This document shows positions 25,776 through 35,026 of a DNA stretch of 64,000 nt, one piece after another (position 1 is the stretch's first letter; every line of letters begins with the position of its first letter). The translations under genes and the position numbers were made by a program. The stretch comes from Bryobacterales bacterium (lineage in GTDB: Bacteria; Acidobacteriota; Terriglobia; Bryobacterales; UBA6623): contig JAPPMG010000009.1 in assembly GCA_028819215.1 (NCBI GenBank), forward strand, positions 9,331 to 73,330. The letters run 5' to 3'. The notes under the pieces were generated by a model, which was not told the DNA's origin, did not search any database, and worked only from the letters and a program-made list of their open reading frames with translations.

Positions 25776-28700
25776 ATGACCCTGCGATTGTTGCCGCTTG
25801 CGGCGGTGCTGGCGGCAAGCCTTTCGGCCCAGACAAAACTTCTTCGATATCCCGACATCCACGGCGACCGCGTCACTTTCGTGTACGCTGGCGACCTCTG
25901 GACCGCGTCGAGCCAAGGTGGCCGGGCCATCCGGCTAACCGCCCATCCGGGCCTCGAGCTGTTTCCGAAGTTCTCGCCTGACGGCAGGTGGATCGCGTTC
26001 ACAGGACAGTACGACGGTGACGAGCAGGTCTATGTGGTCCCGGCTGACGGTGGCGAGCCACGACAGCTGACGTACTACCCCGCTCGGGGCCCCTTGGCGC
26101 CGCGCTGGGGCTACGACCACCATGTGTACGGCTGGACCCCCGACGGAACTGCCGTGCTGTTCCGTTCGACCCGCGAGTATTGGGGTGCCAAGGACGGCCG
26201 GCTCTACACAGTGCCGCTGGAGGGCGGGCTGCCGAGGGCCTTGGCGATGCCGGTATCGGGCGCGGGGGACATTTCCTCGGACGGCAAGCGCGTGGCGTAC
26301 GCTCCGTTGTTCCGGGATTTCCGCGCTTGGAAGCGCTACCAAGGCGGCTGGGCCCAAGATCTCTACATCTTTGACTTGGACAGCGGCACGGCCGAGCAGA
26401 TCACCGACCATGTCCGCAGCGAGCGCGACCCGATGTGGATCGGCGGTGACGTGTACTTTGCTTCCGACAGCGATGGCACGCTCAATCTGTACCGCTATTC
26501 CACGAAGACAAAGCAGACGCAGCAGGTCACTCGCGAGCGCGTCTGGGACGTGCGCTGGCCGTCGAGCGACTCGCGCGGTCGTATCGTCTACGAGCTCAAC
26601 GGGGAACTTCGCGTCTACGACACGAAGGCCGGCAAGTCCCGCGCGATCTCGATCAGCGTTCCCAGCGACGGCGTCGCGAGACGGCCCAGACGTGTTTCGG
26701 CCGCCGACAACATCGAGGACTATTCGCTGAGCCCGAAAGGCAAGCGTGCGGTGTTCAGCGCGCGCGGCGACATCTTCACGGTTCCGGCCGAAAAGGGCCC
26801 GACGCGGAATCTGACAAAGTCGTCCGATGCGCATGATCGCTCGCCGAGTTGGTCGCCGGATGGCAAGCGAATCGCTTTCGTTTCGGACATGTCAGGTGAG
26901 CAGCAGGTGCATGTCATCGACCACATGGGCGGCAGCTCGGAACAGCTGACGGAGAGGACAAGCGGCCGGTTGTACCGACTGCTGTGGTCTCCGGACTCCA
27001 AGCAGATCGTGTTCTCCGACCAGTTGGGCAGGGTGTACGTGCTGGACGTTACGACTAAGCAGGTCAAGGAAATCGCTGACGAGCCGCGCGGAAGGATCAC
27101 CGATTACGAGTGGTCGCCGCGCGGAGGCTATCTGGCCTTCACTGTCAGCGTGGCTTCGCGTGTCAACTCGATCTTCATTTGGGACGCCGCCGAGGATAGG
27201 CTGCATCAGGTCGGAGGCGCGATATTCGAGGAATTCCTGCCCGTGTGGGGGAAGAAGGGCGATTTCCTGTACTTTCTCAGCGACCGCGAGTTTTCGCCCC
27301 TGATCTCGACCACGGAGTGGAACTACGCGACCAACCGCCAGACCGGAATCTTTGCCCTTGCCTTGCGCAGGGATGTGCCGCATCCGTTCCCGCCTGAGAG
27401 CGACGAGGCCGAACTCGCCGAAGAAGAAGCCGACGCAGAAGGCGACGAGTCCGACGAGAGCGCCGAGGGGGAATCGGCCGCTGCTGACGCGAGCGGCGAC
27501 AAGCCGGAGGAAGGCCCCATCCAGATTGACTTCGACGGACTCGGCGACCGCGTCGCCCGCCTGCCGTTGCCCGCGGACAACTATCGTGGCTTGGCGGCCG
27601 TCGAAGGCTCCTTGCTCGTGTTGCAGAACGGGCCGTTCTATTACGGCCGGAGTTCGGGCGTTGACGCGGAGGTCAAGATCTTTGACCTGGAAGAGCGCGA
27701 GTTCAAGACGGTCACCGCGGCGGGCAGCTTCGCGCTCTCGGCTGACGGCAAGAAGCTCTTGGTCCGCAAGGGAGGGAGCTTCAGGCTGGTGGACGCCAAG
27801 CCCGACGCCAAGGACGCCAAGACGGTCTCCACGAGGGGGATGGAACTCGACTTGGTGCCGAGCGACGAGTGGACCACCATCTTCAACGAGGTCTGGCGAA
27901 GATATCGGGACTTCTTCTACGTCGAGAACATGCACGGCTACGATTGGCAGGCCTTGCGCGAACAGTATCGGCCGTGGCTGGCGCATGTCAAGCACCGCTC
28001 GGACCTCAACTATGTGATCGGCGAGATGATCGCCGAATTGAACGTCGGGCATGCCTACATCTCCGGGGGAGACTACGAGACTCCGGACCGCCCGAGGGTC
28101 GCGTTGCCGGGGGCGGGATTCGAACTGGACCCGAGCAGCGGCCGCTACCGGATCGCCCGCATCTTGCGCGGCCACAACGAAGAAGACGAGTACCGTGCTC
28201 CGCTGACCGAGATCGGAGTGGATGCCCGGATCGGGGATTACGTGCTCGCCATTGATGGCGACGAGCTGCTGGCCGACACGAACCCGTACCGCTTGCTCCG
28301 CCACAAGGCGTCGAGGCCGGTGGAGCTGACGCTGAACGACACGCCCAGCTCGACCGGCGCGCGCAAGGTGTCATACCGCCCGATCACGGACGAGTCCAAC
28401 CTGCGTTACTTGGGCTGGGTGGAGGCCAACCGAGAGCAGGTCTCGGATGCCACGGACGGCAAGGTCGGCTACTTGCACGTGCCTGACATGAGTTCGCGCG
28501 GCATCAGCGAGTTCATCAAGTGGTACTATCCGCAACTCCGCAAGGAAGGCTTGATCGTGGACGTGCGCGGCAACGGGGGCGGAAATGTGTCGCAGATGTT
28601 GATCGAGCGACTCCGCCGCAAGCTGCTCGGCACGCGATTCTCGCGGACGATCGACGACTTCCGGACGTATCCGGGCGAGGTGTTCCTAGGGCACCTAGTA

Positions 28701-29066
28701 TGCCTGGTGAGCGAGAATTCCGCTTCCGATGGCGACATCTTCGCGGCGCGGTTCAAGCAGGCGGACCTCGGCCCACTGATCGGCAAGCGTTCCTGGGGAG
28801 GGGTGATCGGCATCACATCGCACGGCCCCCTGATGGATGGTGGGGACGTGCGCGTGCCGGAGTTCGCGACCAATGCGGTGGATGGTTCCTGGATCATCGA
28901 GGGACACGGGGTCGATCCCGACATCGTCGTGGCCAACGATCCCGAGGCGGTCATTGCTGGCCGGGACCAGCAGTTGGAGCGCGCCATCGAGGAGGTGCAG
29001 CGAAGGATTCGCGAGGACCCGCGGCCGCTGCCTCAGCGGCCGGAAGACCCTGTGAGGACCCCCTAG
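25776..29066 (+). CDS. Tricorn-type S41 peptidase, secreted
   Basis: A 1,096-residue protein. After a signal peptide (MTLRLLPLAAVLAASLSAQ) come two WD40/beta-propeller regions with TolB-like repeats (FSPDGRWIAFTGQYDGD, PSWSPDGKRIAFVSD, then YEWSPRGGYLAFT), an acidic Glu/Asp/Ser-rich linker (about residues 545-575), a tricorn core segment (NVGHAYISGGDYE), a PDZ domain (IGVDARIGDYVLAIDGDEL) and the catalytic domain. GYLHVPDMSSRG, IVDVRGNGGGNVS and ENSASDGDIFAARF (residues 980-993) carry the serine-protease signature. Tricorn trims peptides released by larger proteases; exported bacterial homologues probably degrade periplasmic or external peptides. The ATG lies 8 nt after a TAAAAT box. It is followed 10 nt later by the surface-barrel gene. 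Confidence 0.92.
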   Translation: MTLRLLPLAAVLAASLSAQTKLLRYPDIHGDRVTFVYAGDLWTASSQGGRAIRLTAHPGLELFPKFSPDGRWIAFTGQYDGDEQVYVVPADGGEPRQLTYYPARGPLAPRWGYDHHVYGWTPDGTAVLFRSTREYWGAKDGRLYTVPLEGGLPRALAMPVSGAGDISSDGKRVAYAPLFRDFRAWKRYQGGWAQDLYIFDLDSGTAEQITDHVRSERDPMWIGGDVYFASDSDGTLNLYRYSTKTKQTQQVTRERVWDVRWPSSDSRGRIVYELNGELRVYDTKAGKSRAISISVPSDGVARRPRRVSAADNIEDYSLSPKGKRAVFSARGDIFTVPAEKGPTRNLTKSSDAHDRSPSWSPDGKRIAFVSDMSGEQQVHVIDHMGGSSEQLTERTSGRLYRLLWSPDSKQIVFSDQLGRVYVLDVTTKQVKEIADEPRGRITDYEWSPRGGYLAFTVSVASRVNSIFIWDAAEDRLHQVGGAIFEEFLPVWGKKGDFLYFLSDREFSPLISTTEWNYATNRQTGIFALALRRDVPHPFPPESDEAELAEEEADAEGDESDESAEGESAAADASGDKPEEGPIQIDFDGLGDRVARLPLPADNYRGLAAVEGSLLVLQNGPFYYGRSSGVDAEVKIFDLEEREFKTVTAAGSFALSADGKKLLVRKGGSFRLVDAKPDAKDAKTVSTRGMELDLVPSDEWTTIFNEVWRRYRDFFYVENMHGYDWQALREQYRPWLAHVKHRSDLNYVIGEMIAELNVGHAYISGGDYETPDRPRVALPGAGFELDPSSGRYRIARILRGHNEEDEYRAPLTEIGVDARIGDYVLAIDGDELLADTNPYRLLRHKASRPVELTLNDTPSSTGARKVSYRPITDESNLRYLGWVEANREQVSDATDGKVGYLHVPDMSSRGISEFIKWYYPQLRKEGLIVDVRGNGGGNVSQMLIERLRRKLLGTRFSRTIDDFRTYPGEVFLGHLVCLVSENSASDGDIFAARFKQADLGPLIGKRSWGGVIGITSHGPLMDGGDVRVPEFATNAVDGSWIIEGHGVDPDIVVANDPEAVIAGRDQQLERAIEEVQRRIREDPRPLPQRPEDPVRTP

Positions 29067-29076
29067 TCTAAGCCCG

Positions 29077-30444
29077 ATGTCGTTCATTGCATCTCGTGTC
29101 CACGCGTGCGACGCTTCTTTGGCACAGCGGCCCGAAGCTTGCTCTCAGAGGGCGAAAGTGCTTGGCCTGGCTGTGTGGATCGGCCTATCGGTCTTGGTCT
29201 CCGCGCTGGTGCCCGTGCCGCGCCTAGCCGCCCAATCGGCCGAGACGGCCGGCAGCGTAGCGGCGGTGCCGGGCTCCAGGGCCGTGCGGGCCCACACCTC
29301 GCCTCCAATCGTCGCCACGGAAGTTACCGACCTGACGGTAACCCGCACGCGGACTTCCACAGAAGAGTTCGAGGTCTTCGTGGACACGTTGATTGGGTCG
29401 CTCCAGTTCGGCAGTTTCGGGATCGGCCAGGCCTTGGGCGATCCGGCCATGGGCGGATTGCTCCTGCCATTGGACCTGCCAACGCCGTTCTCCATCGGTG
29501 AGCCTGCCGGCACGAATCCTTCCGAAGGCTTGCTGTTTTGGTCCGGTAGCGCGTTCGCGCGTGACGTTAGCGGGACCGAGACCAATGGTCACGTTGTCAT
29601 TGGCGAGGTAGAGGTTTCGATCGCGAGTTATGCCGACCCGCGCGCCAATGTCTCATTCTTCGACCTGTTTGATCTCAACACAGGAGCGAGTAAAGAGGGC
29701 TTCGGATGGACGGACGTTCCAGTGCAGGACGGCACTTTCAACGTTGGCTCGCTCTGGAGGAGTCAGGCCAGCGACCCGGCAACCGGTGTGCCCGTGCAGG
29801 ACGGCGCCTTCGGCGCTGGAACGCAGAGCGAGGCGGTGCAGGGAAAGTTCTTCGGCCAAAGCCACATCGGCGTCGGAGGCATCTTTCAGAGCGATGGCCT
29901 GATCGGCGCGTTCGGAGCCCAGCGCGCGCATCCAGCAGCGCTCACGGTCGTAGATGCTAGACCCGTGCTGCCGTCGGGCCCTCTCCCCGCGGCGACACGG
30001 CTGTTAGGGGTCGTATTGGGAGGACCGCCAACTCTGCACGAACCAATGGTTGGGGGATCGAGCGAATTCGATTCGCCCCTAACTGAAGCGCCCGTGCCGT
30101 TGGGAGACTTACAAGGCGAGATCAACATCGGCCAGATGAGTCTGAGCTTGCGAGGAATTGCCGGCGGCACGAGCGGCGACCACGGCGAGCTTTCCATGAC
30201 GGTGCGGTTCGGTCTAGGGCTCGGCGATCTGCTGCCCGCCACGCTCAGCATGAGAGCGGACGGCTTGGCCGGCCAGGATGGCCAGGCGGGATACTCGATC
30301 CTTACAAGCGAGATCGAGTTCGACTTGGGCCAGGGGCCTCAGCCGTTTCCAGAAGGTGTCGAAGCGACGACCCTGATCGCGGGTGGCTTCGGATTCCTGA
30401 CGAGTCCGACGGCGAGCGTTGCCCGCTGGACTGGGAGGTTTTAG
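29077..30444 (+). CDS. Repeat-containing surface-barrel-like protein, first part (ends at in-frame amber)
   Basis: A 455-residue product with a long hydrophobic signal (VLGLAVWIGLSVLVSALVP, cut after LAAQ). Repeat 1 runs from FWSGSAFARDVSG to GGIFQSDGLIGAFGAQR. The G.F.G..H.GVGG.F....IGAFGA pattern resembles the beta-barrel repeats of transferrin-binding-protein-like surface lipoproteins. Repeat 2 starts with VARWTGRF and is cut by TAG at 30442-30444. The same frame continues without interruption to 31473, so the natural protein was probably about 798 residues. A short internal duplication (VPVQDGTFNVG and VPVQDGAFGAG, near 29716 and 29788) lies inside repeat 1. The alternative GTG start at 29157 has an AGAGGG before it. 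Function unknown. Confidence 0.7.
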   Translation: MSFIASRVHACDASLAQRPEACSQRAKVLGLAVWIGLSVLVSALVPVPRLAAQSAETAGSVAAVPGSRAVRAHTSPPIVATEVTDLTVTRTRTSTEEFEVFVDTLIGSLQFGSFGIGQALGDPAMGGLLLPLDLPTPFSIGEPAGTNPSEGLLFWSGSAFARDVSGTETNGHVVIGEVEVSIASYADPRANVSFFDLFDLNTGASKEGFGWTDVPVQDGTFNVGSLWRSQASDPATGVPVQDGAFGAGTQSEAVQGKFFGQSHIGVGGIFQSDGLIGAFGAQRAHPAALTVVDARPVLPSGPLPAATRLLGVVLGGPPTLHEPMVGGSSEFDSPLTEAPVPLGDLQGEINIGQMSLSLRGIAGGTSGDHGELSMTVRFGLGLGDLLPATLSMRADGLAGQDGQAGYSILTSEIEFDLGQGPQPFPEGVEATTLIAGGFGFLTSPTASVARWTGRF

Positions 30445-30507
30445 GCTGAAGACATCAGTGACTCGCGCTGGCAGGGCAATCAGGTCAGCGGGGATGTCTC
30501 CATCAGC

Positions 30508-31473
30508 GTGCATCTGGCCCCAGAGCCAGCAGTAAACGTAGAGTTCTCTAATCTAGCCGACCAAGGCTCCACTCGCACCCATGAGAACATCTCTTGGACA
30601 TCGATCCCCGTCTCGAAGGGAAACTTCGTTGCAGAGGACGGTGCCAATCTGCTGCAAGGAGTCTTTGCCGGGCTGGATGGAACAAGCGTCGCGGGAATAT
30701 TCCAGTGGAACGGCCTCTCGGGAGGATTCGTCGCGTCGGACATGAGCCGAGCCGTTCCGCTGCTTCCGATCGGCCAGAGCTCGCCGGACGCGGCCGGCGA
30801 GGACGTGCGGCTGCATGTGAGCGTCCCTTCTCTAGATGCCCGGCGCGGCATCGTTGGCACTGTTGCAGAGGTCTCGACCATCGAAGGCCTGCTGCTCGAC
30901 GCGAGGCCCGAGGATCCCGTCGGGGTGATCCAAGGCGTGCGAATCGACCGGCTAGAACTCGCGGATACCCAGATCGGGGGTGTCGCGTCCGACGTCAACG
31001 GCCTTGGCGGATGGCTGGATGAGGGCTACTTCGGCGCAGCTGGCATCTATCGCACAGACGAAGATCTCGTCCAGCGTCGCTGGGCTTCCGCAGCGCTGAT
31101 GGTGGGAACTGGCTCGTCCTCCAACCCGCCCGATGTGAGCGCCACTTGGACGGGCGAGATGGTTGGCATCGACACCAGCGGTTCGGCGACGGATGGGAAC
31201 CTCGTTCGTGGCGATGCAAGTATCAGCCTTAGGACTGCGACGTACCTGCTAGCGACGGTTTCTCTCACTGGCATCGTTGACCAGACGAGCGACCTGATGC
31301 GGCCCGACATGTGGTGGGGCGGCATACCCGTCTTCAATGGCAGCTTCGAATCCGCGACCTCAGACGACGAAATCGCGGGCAGATTCCTCGGGCCGGACCA
31401 TCACGAGGTGGCCGGCACGTTCGATTGGTCCGGGATCCAGGGAGCGTTTGGCGCGCGGATTGCGGATCCGTAG
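30508..31473 (+). CDS. Repeat-containing surface-barrel-like protein, second part after the amber
   Basis: This 321-codon frame is in phase with the gene at 29077; only the TAG at 30442 separates them, and codons 30445-30507 (AEDISDSRWQGNQVSGDVSIS) are the natural link. It holds the rest of repeat 2 (SIPVSKGNFVAEDGA ... VAGIFQWNGLSGGFVAS) and a complete repeat 3 (SATWTGEMVGIDTSG ... VAGTFDWSGIQGAFGAR). Starting independently at the GTG at 30508 would give a protein with no signal peptide and half a repeat, so I think it is not a separate gene. Either this is a pseudogene, or the amber is read through, or the base is a sequencing error. Confidence 0.6.
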   Translation: MHLAPEPAVNVEFSNLADQGSTRTHENISWTSIPVSKGNFVAEDGANLLQGVFAGLDGTSVAGIFQWNGLSGGFVASDMSRAVPLLPIGQSSPDAAGEDVRLHVSVPSLDARRGIVGTVAEVSTIEGLLLDARPEDPVGVIQGVRIDRLELADTQIGGVASDVNGLGGWLDEGYFGAAGIYRTDEDLVQRRWASAALMVGTGSSSNPPDVSATWTGEMVGIDTSGSATDGNLVRGDASISLRTATYLLATVSLTGIVDQTSDLMRPDMWWGGIPVFNGSFESATSDDEIAGRFLGPDHHEVAGTFDWSGIQGAFGARIADP

Positions 31474-31595
31474 GATTCTGAACCCCATGCAGGTTCGTCC
31501 GGCTGGCCGCATCGCCAAGTAGCTGATCTAGTACTAGCCCGCATCCTTCAAGGGGGCTTCGACCTTGGAGCACGCGCAGGCTGTGATTGTATCGC

Positions 31596-32021
31596 TCATG
31601 CTGCCAGCCAAGGGTCCACGACTTCGATGCCGGTGTCGTCGAAATCCCGAACGTTCCGCGTCACGACCGCCATGTTGCGCGAGCGAGCGATTGCTGCAAT
31701 CTGGCAATCGGTCGGCGCAATAGGGCGTCCGGCGGAACGGCGCGCGGCGGCGATGTCCGCACATTCGCGCGCCGCAGCTCTGTCGAACGGCAGAATCCGG
31801 CCGTCGAGATCCTCTCGCAAGATCGCCTCGATCGCAAAGGCCAGCGTATCTCGGCGCCGGCCCGTAGGCAGGATCGCAACTCCGTAACGCAACTCCGCTT
31901 GGCCAACTGCCGAGAAAAATAGGTCCGTCGCCGGACGTCTCCCGACCCACATCTCCACCGCCGGATCCGGCGACGGACGCAGGAGTTCGGAAACGACGTT
32001 GGTATCGAGCAACACTGCCAT
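31596..32021 (-). CDS. PIN-domain toxin, FitB type
   Basis: A 141-residue PIN-domain ribonuclease. It begins MAVLLDTNVVSELLRPSPD, with Asp6 the first acidic residue, then FFSAVGQAELRYGVAILP, FAIEAILREDLDGRILPFD and APTDCQIAAIARSRNMAVVT, and ends EVVDPWLA. This order is that of Neisseria FitB and related VapC toxins, which cut RNA using a cluster of acidic residues and a metal ion. All the acidic positions appear present, so it should be active, in contrast to the broken VapC at 15159. The ATG at 32021 matches the FitB start; an in-frame TTG at 32039 would overlap the antitoxin stop. It is downstream of, and presumably neutralised by, the FitA-like protein. Confidence 0.85.
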   Translation of the reverse strand: MAVLLDTNVVSELLRPSPDPAVEMWVGRRPATDLFFSAVGQAELRYGVAILPTGRRRDTLAFAIEAILREDLDGRILPFDRAAARECADIAAARRSAGRPIAPTDCQIAAIARSRNMAVVTRNVRDFDDTGIEVVDPWLAA

Positions 32022-32031
32022 AGCCTTCGGC

Positions 32032-32274
32032 TCAATCAAATTTCGGTGGCTCTCGCGCGGGCTCGCGCGGCGGCAACTCTAGGTCCACGCCGCCAGGGGG
32101 TGCTATCCGGGCGCGTATTGCACTTGCGAGATTGCGGCAAGCTGTCTCCGATTCCACGGCCTGTCTCAGAATCAAGCGCGTTTCCTCTTCCATGGATCGC
32201 CCGTTGCTGGCCGCCCGAACCCGCAAGCGGGTCTTCACATCGTCGTCGAGGTTGCGGATCGTGATGCTCGCCAT
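32032..32274 (-). CDS. FitA-like ribbon-helix-helix antitoxin
   Basis: An 80-residue protein. MASITIRNLDDDVKTRLRVR followed by AASNGRSMEEETRLILRQAV is the ribbon-helix-helix DNA-binding region of FitA antitoxins, and the proline-rich C-terminus (ELPPREPAREPPKF) would wrap the toxin. FitA-FitB complexes repress their own operon. The ATG at 32274 is preferred because AGAGGG lies about 7 nt before it; an ATG at 32280 sits too close. The stop at 32032 is only 10 nt from the toxin ATG. Confidence 0.85.
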   Translation of the reverse strand: MASITIRNLDDDVKTRLRVRAASNGRSMEEETRLILRQAVESETACRNLASAIRARIAPPGGVDLELPPREPAREPPKFD

Positions 32275-32517
32275 GGCCATGCCCTCTGCTACTTCAAGAC
32301 TCCAATTAAGCACTGATTGCGGTGCAATCAAAACACCGCACTACACACCTGCTAGCAAGCCACTCGTCAGCCCGCGCGCTCATGTGCGCCATGCTGAGGA
32401 CCAAATGCGCTCCTACCGCGTCTGGGGCGAACCCGGCCCATGTATGCGCCAGGTGAGCGTCCCGTCTCGCGATCAAGTCTAGGCTGATGCTAGCCGCGTC
32501 TCGACCTGCTTGGTCGC

Positions 32518-33030
32518 TCAGTAGACTGGCGTTCCGTAGGGCACAGGCGTCTCGACCCGCTGAATCTCGCTGACCCTCGCGATCTTCCAGATTTCGTCGA
32601 CGCGCTCGAGGAAGATCCGCTGGACCTCGTTGCGATCCGCGTAGACATACTCCACTCGCACTTGGGCGTCGTTCCCGGACTCCTCGGGCGCGTTCATAGC
32701 GATGCCCTTGATATCCCTGTTGCGCTCGCGGAGGAATTCCGAGAAGCGCTCCGGCCCCATCTCTTCCATGCTCTGGCGGAGCGTGCGTTCCATTTGTCCC
32801 GCGTAGCAGTCCAAGTAGTCGTCGACCAGCCCGTCCCGGGCCGCATCCAGCATGGAGTAGATCACGTCCCTCGGCTCTTCGGGCTTGGAAGAGCCGAGGC
32901 CCAAGAAGCCTCCGTCGTCGCTGCCGCCAAAGTCTAGGCGCTCGAACCCACCCTGGTACCAAGCGATGATCGCTAATCCGGCGACGATGACCGTGACCGT
33001 GACTGCCTGCGCCTTCGCATCCTTGCTCAT
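32518..33030 (-). CDS. Small membrane-anchored protein of the ATPase-SPFH operon
   Basis: A 170-residue protein with one N-terminal membrane helix (AVTVTVIVAGLAIIAWYQ), a Gly-rich linker (GGSDDGGFLGLGSS), and a soluble domain starting EEPRDVIYSMLDAARDGL that looks like a small NTF2/DUF4878-type fold (DDYLDCYAGQM, then YVYADRNEVQRIFLERVDEIWKI). I do not recognise a family for certain. Its ATG overlaps the HflK-like stop by 4 nt, so it is the last gene of the four-gene operon. The topology (anchor plus periplasmic or cytoplasmic domain) suits an accessory subunit of an SPFH complex. No metal-binding cluster is evident. Confidence 0.7.
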   Translation of the reverse strand: MSKDAKAQAVTVTVIVAGLAIIAWYQGGFERLDFGGSDDGGFLGLGSSKPEEPRDVIYSMLDAARDGLVDDYLDCYAGQMERTLRQSMEEMGPERFSEFLRERNRDIKGIAMNAPEESGNDAQVRVEYVYADRNEVQRIFLERVDEIWKIARVSEIQRVETPVPYGTPVY

Positions 33031-34019
33031 GGCAGCGACGACTGGCGGCTGCTGTCCCGCCGGATGATGTTCAGGTCGAGATTGCCGCCCTCGTCGACGA
33101 TCGTCTTGCGCAGGCGCGGCAGTATCTCCTCCATCGTCTCCAGGAACAATCGACTGCGCGTCACGTCGGGGTTTCGAGCGTATTCCGAGGCCAGTTTCTC
33201 GAACCTGGCAGCGTCGCCACGAGCCTGCTGGATGCGGCGTTCGCGATAGCCGTGTGATGCAGACAGCATCTGCTGTGCCTGCCCGCGCGCCCTCGGAAGG
33301 ATGTCGTTGGCGTAGCCCTCGGCTTCGTTGACGATCCGCGCGGAGTCCGCCCTGGCCGACGCGACGTCCCGGAACGCATCGGCCGCCTCCGCGGGCGGGG
33401 TGACCGATCGGATGTTCACGGTCGACAGCACCACTCCCAATCCGTGACGGTCGATCAGCTCTTGCGACTGGCGCCGCACTTCCTCTTGGATCGCGATCTT
33501 CTCCGTCGTAAGGACCTCGTCCACCGCCCGGGTGGAAATCTGTCGCTCTAGCGTGGCTTCGACGGCGTTAGCCACGGCTAGGTCAACGTCGGCTGACCGG
33601 AACAGATAGTTCGCCGGTTCGGCAATGCTGTATTGCACGACCGCCCGTACGTTGAGGATGTTCTGGTCGCCGCTAAGGAACTGCGAGAGCACGGGGTCGG
33701 CAGGCAGGGCGTTCGCCTCGTCGGCGAGTTCTCCCCCGATAAACGCGCGCTTCAACTCGCGCACCTTGAGCTTGTACACCTGGCCCACGGGCCACGGCCA
33801 GTGCCAGCCGACGCCGGGCATGGCCTGATCGTTCGACAGCGCCCCGAAGGTTGTCAGGACGGCCTGTTGCTCGGTGCGAATCACGTAGACGCCGGAGAGC
33901 AGCCACAGTGCCGCCAGCGCGCCTGCCAAACGGCTCACCGGAAGCCGCCGCAGGCTCTCGGCCAGAGACCCGGGGGGCGGACTATCGGTTGCTGGTGCCG
34001 GATGCGCGTGCTGGTGCAT
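33027..34019 (-). CDS. HflK-like SPFH-domain protein (second HflK of the operon)
   Basis: A 330-residue SPFH protein. A short histidine-containing start (MHQHAHPAPATDS) precedes a single membrane anchor (LAGALAALWLLSGVYVIR) and the SPFH domain (TEQQAVLTTFGAL, then GWHWPWPVGQVYKLKVRELK). A coiled-coil flotillin-like region (NEAEGYANDILPRARGQAQQ, then YRERRIQQARGDAARFEKLA) follows, and it ends LFLETMEEILPRLRK. HflK and HflC form a cage around the FtsH protease and limit which membrane proteins it degrades. It ends in a 4-nt overlap with the small anchored protein and lies 8 nt after hflC. The fusion protein two genes upstream carries the equivalent ...YLEAMEEILPGRKK ending, so these are paralogues. 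Confidence 0.88.
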   Translation of the reverse strand: MHQHAHPAPATDSPPPGSLAESLRRLPVSRLAGALAALWLLSGVYVIRTEQQAVLTTFGALSNDQAMPGVGWHWPWPVGQVYKLKVRELKRAFIGGELADEANALPADPVLSQFLSGDQNILNVRAVVQYSIAEPANYLFRSADVDLAVANAVEATLERQISTRAVDEVLTTEKIAIQEEVRRQSQELIDRHGLGVVLSTVNIRSVTPPAEAADAFRDVASARADSARIVNEAEGYANDILPRARGQAQQMLSASHGYRERRIQQARGDAARFEKLASEYARNPDVTRSRLFLETMEEILPRLRKTIVDEGGNLDLNIIRRDSSRQSSLP

Positions 34020-34027
34020 GGCCGATG

Positions 34028-35023
34028 CTATTGCCCCCTCGTCAGCAGACGCAGCAACTCTGAGTCGGCGCTGAGGATGACGGTCGTGTCCTCGTCCAAG
34101 GCCTTGCGGTAGGCTTCCAGGGTCCGGGTGAGCTTGTAGAAGGACTGGTTGCGGGAATAGGCCGCGCCGTAGACGCGAGCGGCAGCCGCGTCCCCTTCGC
34201 CCTTGGTGGTCTCGGCTTCCCTGTATGCCTTGGCAAGGATTTCCTCCTTCTTCCTGTCGGCCTCGGCCCGGATTCGCAGGGCCTGCTCCTCTCCTTCGGC
34301 GCGGTACTGTCTCGCGATCCGTTCGCGCTCGGCGCGCATGCGAGCGTAGACGCTCTGCTTGTTCTGCTCCGGCAGGTTGAGCCGCTTCAGGCGCACGTCG
34401 GCGATGCTGATGCCGTATTCCTCCAGCGCGGCGGTGCCGCTGCGCTCGGCCAGCTTGTCAAGCACTTCCTCGGTCTTGACGTGTTTCGGCATTGTCGAGA
34501 CGATTTCTTCCAAGTCGAGATTGGCGATTGTTGCTGCCAGGCCCGACCAAACCAGGTCATGCAGGCGCATTTCGGCCGCTCTCTCGTTGCCCACAGCCTG
34601 CACGAACGCCTGCGGGTCGGCGATCTGCCACAGCGCGTAGGTGTCGATGCTCAGGTTTTTCTTGTCCTTGGTCAGAAATTCCGAGCGCGGCGGGTTATAG
34701 ACCCGGAGCCGCCGGTCGAAGAGCTGCACTTGTTGCAGCAGCGGCACCTTGATGCTCAGGCCTGCATCGGTAACAGTGCGGACTGGCTTGCCCAATTGCG
34801 TGACCAGGGCGAACTCTGTCTCGCGCACCGTGAACAGGGCGGACCAAGCTAGCAGCGCCACTCCCAGCGCCATCAGGAGGTTGCGGTTGCGCTGCAGCAG
34901 CCCGTGCCAGTCGAACGGCTCCTTGGGAGCATGGTCGTGATTGTGCCCGTGCTCATGCCGCTCGTCCCCATGCTTGTGGTCATGGGAATGGCCGTGGTCG
35001 TGTGTGTGGTGGTGGTCGTGCAT
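34028..35023 (-). CDS. HflC-like SPFH protein with histidine-rich N-terminal extension
   Basis: A 331-residue HflC-type protein. The first 31 residues contain 15 histidines in HDHxH patterns, like the metal-binding loops of zinc transporters, ahead of a membrane anchor (LLMALGVALLAWSALFTV). The SPFH domain follows (TEFALVTQLGKPVRTV, YNPPRSEFLTKDKKNLSIDTYALWQI), then a coiled coil (ARMRAERERIARQYRAEGEE, then EAETTKGEGDAAAARVYGAA) and the ending SFYKLTRTLEAYRKALDED. HflC normally pairs with HflK and FtsH. The histidine tail is the strongest hint that the whole complex senses or buffers a metal such as zinc or nickel. The gene begins 3 nt after the ATPase-HflK stop. Confidence 0.9.
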   Translation of the reverse strand: MHDHHHTHDHGHSHDHKHGDERHEHGHNHDHAPKEPFDWHGLLQRNRNLLMALGVALLAWSALFTVRETEFALVTQLGKPVRTVTDAGLSIKVPLLQQVQLFDRRLRVYNPPRSEFLTKDKKNLSIDTYALWQIADPQAFVQAVGNERAAEMRLHDLVWSGLAATIANLDLEEIVSTMPKHVKTEEVLDKLAERSGTAALEEYGISIADVRLKRLNLPEQNKQSVYARMRAERERIARQYRAEGEEQALRIRAEADRKKEEILAKAYREAETTKGEGDAAAARVYGAAYSRNQSFYKLTRTLEAYRKALDEDTTVILSADSELLRLLTRGQ

Positions 35024-35026
35024 GGT

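Noticed and set aside
30442..30444. TAG as a recoded sense codon (for example pyrrolysine) to explain the ambers in the surface protein, VapC and sulfatase remnant
   Set aside because: Many normal genes here end in TAG (PQQ-like protein, tricorn-like protease, metH, second methyltransferase), and no pyl genes are seen.
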